Under the pieces are notes generated by a model that saw nothing but the letters and a program-made list of their open reading frames with translations, ran no database searches and was not told the origin of the DNA. Position numbers and translations under genes: made by a program. From contig JAQUCQ010000180.1 of assembly GCA_028686145.1 (NCBI GenBank), positions 1-6,766 on the forward strand: 6,766 bases of DNA, written 5' to 3'. This document shows, piece by piece, positions 1 to 5,575 of this stretch. The DNA is from Desulfuromonadaceae bacterium. GTDB lineage: Bacteria; Desulfobacterota; Desulfuromonadia; Geobacterales; Pseudopelobacteraceae. Position 1 is the stretch's first letter; each line of letters begins with the position of its first letter.

Positions 1-72
1 TCACTGGTTGGGACAAAGGTGACTTTTGACCTGTTTCTGCACAGGGGCAAAGTTAAAAAAATGAGCATATAG
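1..72 (+). CDS. secD: Protein translocase subunit SecD, C-terminal end only (partial)
   Basis: The frame is open from base 1 and stops at TAG 70-72, giving 23 residues that end in RGKVKKMSI. A hydrophobic stretch followed by a basic tail with a final LSI/MSI-like ending is how SecD proteins of this group usually finish. The complete secF starting 15 bases later makes secD the expected upstream gene. SecD pairs with SecF in the cytoplasmic membrane and helps pull exported proteins through SecYEG using the proton gradient. Only the last part of the final membrane helix and the cytoplasmic tail are visible, so nothing can be said about the periplasmic domains. The call rests mainly on context, with the tail as supporting evidence. 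Confidence 0.78.
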   Translation, partial: SLVGTKVTFDLFLHRGKVKKMSI

Positions 73-87
73 GGGGTAACACCTTTC

Positions 88-999
88 ATGGAACTTCTTG
101 GAAAAACAAGAATAGATTTTATTGGTAAACGCAAAATTTCTTTTATCATATCGGCCATTATTTCGATTGTCGGTATCATTGGGGTCATTCAGGTCGGCCG
201 TGGTGCAGCCAATATGGGTATTGATTTTTCAGGTGGCACCGCCATGCAGCTGAAGTTCAGCAAGCCGATCTCGATTGCCGATGCCAGAGCGGCATTGCAC
301 AAGAACGGAATAGCCAAAGCCGATCTTCAGGAAATTAAGGACAGCAATAAACTACTGGTCAAGATGGCCGGAGCGACAGTCGGTAAATCGTCTGAAATGG
401 TGCAGTCGGCCTTTAAAAAGGAATTTGCGGATAATGCCTTCACCGTTGAAAGCTCAACGGAAATTGGACCTTCCATTGGGAACAAGCTACGCAAAGATAC
501 ACTGATTGCGGCAGTCATTTCGATGCTGGGAATAATCATGTATATTGCCTGGCGCTTTGACTTCAAGTTTGGAGTTGGTGCAACCTGTGCGACCGTGCAT
601 GACTGTCTTGCCATGTTTGCGGTTTTTTATCTGATGAACAAAGAGATCAACCTGCTTTTTATCACCGCCGTTCTGACAATAGCCGGCTATTCATTGACAG
701 ATACGGTTGTTGTCTTTGACCGCATTCGTGAGAATCTGCATAAAAATTTGAAAGGTTCAATGAACACCATTTTCAATGACAGTATCAATGAAGTGCTTTC
801 ACGTACGATTGTCACCTCTCTGACGGTTGTTCTTGCCGCTTCTTCACTCTTCTTTTTCGGAGGTGAAGTTATCCATGACTTTTCATTAGCCCTTTTGATC
901 GGTGTTCTTGTCGGTACGTATTCATCGGTATTTGTTGCAAGTCCGATCGTGGTACTCCTTGAAAATCGTGCTTTGGAAAAAAAGGCTAAAACTGTCTGA
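88..999 (+). CDS. secF: Protein translocase subunit SecF
   Basis: SecF is the smaller partner of SecD in the RND-like membrane complex that uses proton motive force to assist the late steps of Sec export. The 303-residue length is normal for a stand-alone SecF. A first membrane helix lies at about 16-37, followed by the family signature GIDFSGGT at 44-51. A periplasmic domain runs to about 133, including IGPSIG at 126-131. Five further helices fall at about 137-155, 162-182, 188-210, 240-258 and 263-288. The hallmark TM4 stretch AGYSLTDTVVVFDRIREN (199-216) carries the conserved membrane acid D205, and LSRT at 237-240 is also typical. The ATG at 88 follows AGGGGGT (71-77), which overlaps the secD stop codon, so the two genes are probably translationally coupled. 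No truncation or missing core motif is seen. Confidence 0.98.
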   Translation: MELLGKTRIDFIGKRKISFIISAIISIVGIIGVIQVGRGAANMGIDFSGGTAMQLKFSKPISIADARAALHKNGIAKADLQEIKDSNKLLVKMAGATVGKSSEMVQSAFKKEFADNAFTVESSTEIGPSIGNKLRKDTLIAAVISMLGIIMYIAWRFDFKFGVGATCATVHDCLAMFAVFYLMNKEINLLFITAVLTIAGYSLTDTVVVFDRIRENLHKNLKGSMNTIFNDSINEVLSRTIVTSLTVVLAASSLFFFGGEVIHDFSLALLIGVLVGTYSSVFVASPIVVLLENRALEKKAKTV

Positions 1000-1016
1000 A
1001 CGGTTCAATCCACCAT

Positions 1017-1025
1017 AGGGGGAGG
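1017..1025 (+). promoter_or_regulatory. Strong Shine-Dalgarno that fixes a TTG start
   Basis: AGGGGGAGG lies 5 bases before the TTG at 1031. The next in-frame ATG falls about 110 codons later, inside the repeat region, so this strong site and the hydrophobic anchor right after it settle TTG 1031 as the start of the TPR protein. Confidence 0.85.
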
Positions 1026-1030
1026 CTCCT

Positions 1031-1606
1031 TTGAATAAAGATTCAATTCTGATTACTGTTGTTGCCCTGATAGTCGGCGTGCTGGGTGGATATTTGATCT
1101 TCAGTATCAGTACTGCCGGTAAAGTTAGCCAGACGGATGGCGCTGCATCAACCGTTACTGTTTCACCAACCGACTATTCACGGCGTATTGCCCAGGCCGA
1201 AAAAATTGTCGCTCAGGATCCGAAGAATTTTAATGCCTGGGTTTCGCTTGGCAATGATTATTTTGATACTGAACAAGTACAGAAATCAATCAATGCTTAT
1301 GGGAAAGCTCTGGAAATTCAGCCGAACAATCCGAATGTACTGACCGATCAGGGCGTCATGTTTAGAAAAGTTGGCTGGTATGACAAGGCGCTTGCCAATT
1401 TTGACAATGCCAACAAAATCGAGCCAAATCATCTGCAGAGTTTGTACAATGCCGGCCTTGTGTATGCTATCGACCTGAAACAACCTGATAAGGCGGCGCA
1501 TTACTGGCACAGATATCTTCAACTTGATTCAAGCAGCCAGACCGCACTTCAGATTAAAGCTTTGATGAAAGATCCTGACAAGTCCAAAAAGCCTACAATG
1601 AAATAA
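1031..1606 (+). CDS. Membrane-anchored tetratricopeptide repeat protein
   Basis: This 191-residue protein has a short cytoplasmic start (MNKD), one hydrophobic helix at about 5-27, a polar Ser/Thr/Gly linker to about 48, then TPR units. TPR1 is at about 67-100 (AWVSLGNDYF, then AYGKALEIQPNN), TPR2 at about 101-134 and TPR3 at about 135-168. The last contains the W-x-x-Y-L-x-L-D pattern also seen in NrfG/CcmI-type TPR domains. A lone N-terminal anchor suggests the repeats face the periplasm and act as a protein-protein adaptor, but no partner can be named. It starts with TTG 31 bases after secF and precedes the terminator, so it is likely the last gene of the secDF transcript. It has no haem-binding CXXCH and no enzymatic motif. 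Related TPR genes seem to recur after secF in Desulfuromonadia, from memory only. Fold is confident, function unknown. Confidence 0.93.
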   Translation: MNKDSILITVVALIVGVLGGYLIFSISTAGKVSQTDGAASTVTVSPTDYSRRIAQAEKIVAQDPKNFNAWVSLGNDYFDTEQVQKSINAYGKALEIQPNNPNVLTDQGVMFRKVGWYDKALANFDNANKIEPNHLQSLYNAGLVYAIDLKQPDKAAHYWHRYLQLDSSSQTALQIKALMKDPDKSKKPTMK

Positions 1607-1618
1607 CTGAAATGAATT

Positions 1619-1643
1619 CCCCCGCTAGCCGGGGGTTTTTTTT
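1619..1643 (+). terminator. Rho-independent terminator after the secDF-TPR operon
   Basis: CCCCCG (1619-1624) pairs with CGGGGG (1630-1635) around a five-base loop and is followed at once by eight T residues (1636-1643). It begins 13 bases after the TPR stop codon. The opposite strand lacks a T tract at its own end of the stem, so termination is predicted for rightward transcription only. It separates the secretion genes from recJ. Confidence 0.93.
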
Positions 1644-1661
1644 CGCAAAAGGTGGGCATCA

Positions 1662-3383
1662 ATGCACAGCAGGATAGAGAAAAAATGGCATATCAAGACT
1701 GCTGATGAAGCAAAAGTCAGAGAGCTCTCAAGATTACTTGGAATATGCTCCACCACCGCTCGTATTTTGATCGGCAGGGGGATTGACTCCGTTGATGTGG
1801 TTACGCAGTTTCTCTCTCCAACTCTTTCTGCCATGGTTGACCCGCTTCTGTTGAAAGGTATGCAGGCTGCGGTTACGCGGGTGCTGTTAGCCTTGAAAGG
1901 TGGCGAAACTGTCTGTATCTACGGTGACTATGATGTGGACGGCATAACAGGCACAGCGCTTCTGGTCTCATTTCTGCGGCTGGTTGGCTTAAATTGTAAT
2001 TATTTCATACCGAATCGTTTTGATGAAGGATATGGTCTTAACGAAGCGGCACTTCAACGGATCATAGATTCTGGCTCTACGCTTATTATCTCTGTCGATT
2101 GCGGCATTACCTCTGTACAGGAAGCAGCTTACTGTCAGCAGGCCGGTGTCGATCTGATAATACTCGATCATCATGCACCTAAGGAGAGCATTCCGGTCGC
2201 TGCTGCAGTAGTCAATCCGCTGCAGCCCGGCTGTGCTTATCCATTTAAAATGCTGGCCGGCGTCGGTGTCGCCTTTAATCTTCTTGTTGCGCTACGGAGT
2301 CTTATGAGGCAGGAGGGATTGTTTGGAGGGGGAGATGAGCCGGACCTTCGGGATTGGCTTGATCTGGTGGCACTCGGAACAATTGCCGATGTGGTGCCAC
2401 TCGTCGGACAAAACCGGATATATGCGTACTTCGGTTTGCAACGTCTTGAAAATAGCCGCAGACTGGGCATTGTGGCACTTAAAAAGGTTGCCGGGATCAC
2501 GGATGCCGTTACCTGTGGTCAGGTTGGTTTTCGTTTGGCGCCCCGTCTCAATGCCGCTGGGCGCATGGAAAGCGCAGTGCCGGGGGTTGATTTACTACTT
2601 GGTGTAGATGCGGATGAATGTTCGGCTATTGCTGACGAACTGGATACAGCAAATGCTGAACGCCAGGCTGTGGAACGTGCTATTCTTGAAGAGGCGGTCG
2701 GTATGGTTGATAGCGGTGGCAAATATCCGGCCTGCAGGAGTATTGTACTCGCTTCTTCTGTCTGGCATCAGGGGGTAATAGGAATTGTCGCCTCCCGGTT
2801 GGTTGAACGCTATCATCGGCCGACAATACTGATAGCAATAGACGAACAGGGAAACGCGAAAGGTTCCGGTCGCAGTATTCCCGGTTTTCACCTGCTGGAG
2901 GCACTTACGGCCTCTTCTGGCCTTCTTGAGCGTTATGGCGGTCACCGCTATGCCGCCGGCGTCGCTTTGCAGTCAGAGGACATTACCGCTTTTGCTGCCG
3001 CCTTTGAAGTTGCGGCTCGGCATACATTTGGCGATTCCGATCTTGTGCCGGCACTTGATGTTGATAGTGTCGTGGCCCCTGGAGAAGTGAATATTGCCCT
3101 TACTCAAGAGTTACAGCGTTTGGAACCGTTTGGTGCCGGAAATCCGGAACCGACTTTGATGTTGCGCTGTGTCACCGTGATGGAACGCCGAATTGTCGGG
3201 GATGGGCACTTGAAGCTGCGTATCACGGTTGCCGGGCAGACCTTCAATGCCATCGCGTTCCGGCAGTCAGAATCTCCGACAGACGGGCTGTTGGATATCG
3301 CCTTTTTCCCGGAGCTTAACTGCTGGAACAATACAACGACACTGCAGTTACGTATTAAAGCGATTAGAAGGGTGGAGGCATAA
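1662..3383 (+). CDS. recJ: Single-stranded-DNA-specific exonuclease RecJ
   Basis: RecJ degrades single-stranded DNA 5' to 3' in the cytoplasm, serving RecF-pathway recombination, mismatch repair and fork processing. At 573 residues it has normal family length. DHH-domain motifs appear in order: GDYDVDG (88-94), VDCG (145-148), DHH (169-171), GTIADVVPL (239-247) and RLNAAGRM (295-302). The DHHA1 part follows with WHQGVIGIVASRL (368-380), GSGRSIPGF (401-409) and GGHRYAAG (426-433). A C-terminal OB-like DNA-binding domain opens with PFGAGNPEP (489-497). All expected metal-binding Asp/His residues (D89, D91, D93, D146, H170, H171, D243) are present, so the enzyme should be active. The ATG at 1662 has AGGTGG 6 bases upstream. 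The stop overlaps the start of the CDF gene by one base. There is no room for a promoter after the terminator upstream. Confidence 0.98.
   Translation: MHSRIEKKWHIKTADEAKVRELSRLLGICSTTARILIGRGIDSVDVVTQFLSPTLSAMVDPLLLKGMQAAVTRVLLALKGGETVCIYGDYDVDGITGTALLVSFLRLVGLNCNYFIPNRFDEGYGLNEAALQRIIDSGSTLIISVDCGITSVQEAAYCQQAGVDLIILDHHAPKESIPVAAAVVNPLQPGCAYPFKMLAGVGVAFNLLVALRSLMRQEGLFGGGDEPDLRDWLDLVALGTIADVVPLVGQNRIYAYFGLQRLENSRRLGIVALKKVAGITDAVTCGQVGFRLAPRLNAAGRMESAVPGVDLLLGVDADECSAIADELDTANAERQAVERAILEEAVGMVDSGGKYPACRSIVLASSVWHQGVIGIVASRLVERYHRPTILIAIDEQGNAKGSGRSIPGFHLLEALTASSGLLERYGGHRYAAGVALQSEDITAFAAAFEVAARHTFGDSDLVPALDVDSVVAPGEVNIALTQELQRLEPFGAGNPEPTLMLRCVTVMERRIVGDGHLKLRITVAGQTFNAIAFRQSESPTDGLLDIAFFPELNCWNNTTTLQLRIKAIRRVEA
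3374..3378 (+). promoter_or_regulatory. Shine-Dalgarno inside the recJ end, for the CDF gene
   Basis: GGAGG in the last recJ codons lies 4 bases before the ATG at 3383. Together with the TAATG stop/start overlap it indicates that the cation exporter is translated by ribosomes finishing recJ or reloading there. It also supports ATG 3383 as the start. Confidence 0.75.
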
Positions 3384-4282
3384 TGCTACGTAAAGAGCGT
3401 TTTGATAGCGCCGACCGGATCATAAAAATAGGTTTTTGGGTCAATGCTTTTTTAATGGTTCTGAAGCTGTCTGCCGGATACTGGGGACATTCGGAAGCTG
3501 TTTTTGCCGATGGAATCGAGAGTGCGTGTGATTTCGTCGCGATCTTTGCAACTATGATGGCGCTCAATCTGGGGCGGCAACCCTTCGATGCCAACCATCC
3601 CTATGGTCATGGCCGAGCTGAAAGTCTGGCAGCGCTTCTCGTCTCACTGGTGATAGGCGGCACCGGCGGCTGGATCCTGTATGGGTCCGTTGTGACAGTC
3701 GTTGCGGGGAACTTCAATTCTCCCGGGTGGATTGCTGTTGCCGCGGCTGCCCTAACTATTATCATAAAGGAGTGGCTCTACCGTTTTTCAACCCGTACCG
3801 GCAAGAAGCTTGAAAGCCCGGCGCTGTTGGCCATTGCCAAAGACCATCGCAAAGACGCTGTCACCTCCATATCAACACTCATCGGTGTTATCGGTGCCTA
3901 CTTTGGTGTGGGGATAATGGATCCGCTGGCGGCAGGATTAACCTCGTTTTTTATCCTGCATGTTGGGTATCAGACGTTTCGTGAAGCGGTCCATGATCTG
4001 ATGGACGGGACCGCACCGGCAGATTTTATTGATGCACTCCAGGCTCTTGCGGAAAGTGTAGACCATGTTGAACATGTGCATGAAATGCGTGCCCGCCGCT
4101 CCGGGCAGTATATGATTGTTGACCTGAAGCTTGAAATGGATCCGAATATGACGGTCAAGCAATCACATGATGTTGCGACTCGTGTAAAAAAACTTATATT
4201 CGATCGTTATCCCGGTGTCGGAGATGTCATGATTCATATTAATCCTCATGAAGAGGAACATGAGGACCTGATCAGGTTATGA
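3383..4282 (+). CDS. Cation diffusion facilitator (CDF) family divalent metal transporter
   Basis: CDF proteins export divalent cations from the cytoplasm, usually in exchange for protons, and work as dimers. The 299-residue protein shows six helices at about 12-32, 36-62, 81-107, 114-133, 157-176 and 179-200, then a cytoplasmic ferredoxin-like domain from about 210. In TM2, FADGIESACD places E46 and D50 at the metal site; in TM5, DHRKD supplies D154 and D158. HPYGHGRAE (72-80) is the conserved loop. The all-acidic site, without the His typical of zinc exporters such as ZitB and YiiP, suggests manganese or iron rather than zinc, but this is inference. The C-terminal domain ends VMIHINPHEEEHED, an acidic/His tail that could bind metal. 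It overlaps recJ by one base upstream and converges on mtaB with a six-base overlap downstream. Family call is very sure, substrate not. Confidence 0.95.
   Translation: MLRKERFDSADRIIKIGFWVNAFLMVLKLSAGYWGHSEAVFADGIESACDFVAIFATMMALNLGRQPFDANHPYGHGRAESLAALLVSLVIGGTGGWILYGSVVTVVAGNFNSPGWIAVAAAALTIIIKEWLYRFSTRTGKKLESPALLAIAKDHRKDAVTSISTLIGVIGAYFGVGIMDPLAAGLTSFFILHVGYQTFREAVHDLMDGTAPADFIDALQALAESVDHVEHVHEMRARRSGQYMIVDLKLEMDPNMTVKQSHDVATRVKKLIFDRYPGVGDVMIHINPHEEEHEDLIRL
4266..4277. repeat. Perfect 12-base palindrome at the convergent gene ends
   Basis: ACCTGATCAGGT reads the same on both strands and lies just before the overlapping stop codons of the CDF and mtaB genes. As RNA it allows only a four-base-pair stem with a GATC loop, and neither strand has a T tract after it, so it is not a credible intrinsic terminator. 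It may be chance. Confidence 0.4.
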
Positions 4283-5575
4283 GGCTACGACGGATTTTAA
4301 CTCCCCGGTACAGATTTCGTTATTACTGCCGGTTATAGTGATGGCTACTTCCCGGTTTACAAGCGTTTTCTCACCTAAGAACGAGGTAGAGATATAATTA
4401 GGCGTTAGCCCTCTGCACTCTCCCGTTTTGTTATCGTGACCTTGAACCAGCACTGAAAGTGTCTTGCCGGTAAAACGTTCCAAGAACAATGTCTTTTTCA
4501 TCGTGGCGATGCTTCGCATGATGGCTGCCCGTTCAGTAATGATCTGAGTTGCTATATGTCCCGCCATTTCTGCCGCTCTGGTCCCAGGGCGACTGGAATA
4601 GGGGAATACATGCAGGTCGGAAAACGGCAGCTCTTCAAGCAGCTTAACCGTATCTTTAAACTCCTCATCGGTCTCTCCCGGAAAACCAGCGATCACATCA
4701 GCACCAATGAACGCATCCGGCATGGCTGCGGTAATTCGTGCTACCAGCTTTCGGAAAACCTCTGAGGTGTATGGTCTCCCCATACGCTTCAATACCGAAT
4801 CGCTACCGCTCTGTAGTGGCAAATGCAGATGCGGACAGATGATGTGCGATGTTGCCATCAGGTTGAGAAGATCTTCGTTGACTTCATTTGGTTCGATCGA
4901 GCCGATTCGCAGCCGCGGCACAATACCGGTAGTATCAATCTCTCTGACCAGAGTCGTCAGCGTCATTGGTTGTTTCAGGTCGAGACCATAGGCACCAAGA
5001 TGGATGCCGGTCAGTACGATCTCTTTGAAGCCGTTGTCGGCAAGATCTTGTACACCTTGCAGGATATCATCAGGTTTGACACTGCGGCTGCGCCCGCGGG
5101 CATAGGGGACAATGCAATACGCGCAGAACGAGTTACAGCCGTTTTGGATCTGGAGAAAGGCGCGGGTATGCTCGGCAAAACTGGTCAGCTTGAGCGGTTC
5201 AGCCTGTGCGATTGCGGCAATATCTGACACTGTGTTGTCGGTAGTTTCGAGAAGGGCGGAAATATTCTGCTTCTCCATATTGCCGAGGATACAATCAAGT
5301 TCGGGCATTTTTTCCAGCTCGCCGGGTGATACCTGGGCATAACAGCCGGTTGCCACAACGCGCGATGCGGGATTCAGACGGCGAGCTCGCCGGATCAGAC
5401 GGCGGGTTTCGGCGTCTGTTCGCGCAGTGACCGTACAAGAGTTAATGATATAAATGTCGGATGGTTCGGTGAAGGGGACAATACGGTACCCTGCGGTTTT
5501 TAATTGCTCAATCATGGCAGCGGATTCGAATTGATTGGTTTTGCACCCCAGAGTGCTGATGGCTACGCGTTTCAT
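4277..5575 (-). CDS. mtaB: tRNA (t6A37) methylthiotransferase MtaB
   Basis: MtaB is a radical-SAM enzyme that adds a methylthio group to C2 of N6-threonylcarbamoyladenosine at tRNA position 37, next to the anticodon of ANN-decoding tRNAs, making ms2t6A. The 432-residue length fits the family. The N-terminal UPF0004 domain opens with TLGCKTNQFES (8-18), whose GCKTNQ wording separates MtaB from MiaB and RimO. Its cluster cysteines are C11, C47 and C78. The radical-SAM domain has C147-x3-C151-x2-C154 within NGCNSFCAYCIVPYARGR (145-162), then LTGIHLGAYG (188-197), HLPLQSGSD (251-259) and IAGFPGETDEEF (295-306). A TRAM RNA-binding domain fills about 366-428. All six cluster cysteines are present. 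ATG at 5575 overlaps the MATE stop by four bases (ATGA) and only a weak GGATC-type site precedes it, so translation is probably coupled to the upstream transporter gene. Confidence 0.96.
   Translation of the reverse strand: MKRVAISTLGCKTNQFESAAMIEQLKTAGYRIVPFTEPSDIYIINSCTVTARTDAETRRLIRRARRLNPASRVVATGCYAQVSPGELEKMPELDCILGNMEKQNISALLETTDNTVSDIAAIAQAEPLKLTSFAEHTRAFLQIQNGCNSFCAYCIVPYARGRSRSVKPDDILQGVQDLADNGFKEIVLTGIHLGAYGLDLKQPMTLTTLVREIDTTGIVPRLRIGSIEPNEVNEDLLNLMATSHIICPHLHLPLQSGSDSVLKRMGRPYTSEVFRKLVARITAAMPDAFIGADVIAGFPGETDEEFKDTVKLLEELPFSDLHVFPYSSRPGTRAAEMAGHIATQIITERAAIMRSIATMKKTLFLERFTGKTLSVLVQGHDNKTGECRGLTPNYISTSFLGEKTLVNREVAITITGSNNEICTGELKSVVAS

Noticed and set aside
199..216. SLTDT instead of the commoner SINDT in the SecF TM4 signature
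   Set aside because: The key Asp and the DTVVVFDRIREN run are intact, and I recall this variation in other SecF proteins, so it is not a sign of altered function. The numbers here are SecF residue positions.
327..614. A 95-codon minus-strand open frame inside secF
   Set aside because: It is antisense to the periplasmic domain and second and third membrane helices of SecF, with no supporting signal.
1562..1599. Possible promoter for recJ: TTGATG (1562-1567) with TACAAT (1594-1599)
   Set aside because: The spacing is 26 bases, too long for a sigma-70 promoter. The alternative CTGACA at 1575 leaves 13 bases, too short.
2595..2945. A 116-codon minus-strand open frame inside recJ
   Set aside because: It opposes the conserved RecJ domains and its protein shows no family motif or plausible start region. 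It is a chance open frame.
4186..4192. Run of seven A residues in the CDF gene, a T tract for leftward transcripts leaving mtaB
   Set aside because: No GC-rich stem lies directly before the tract on the minus strand, so it does not form an intrinsic terminator.
4823..5227. A 134-codon open frame on the + strand inside mtaB
   Set aside because: It lies wholly antisense to the well-supported radical-SAM coding region, has no ribosome site or recognisable domain, and its composition is what reverse reading of mtaB would give.
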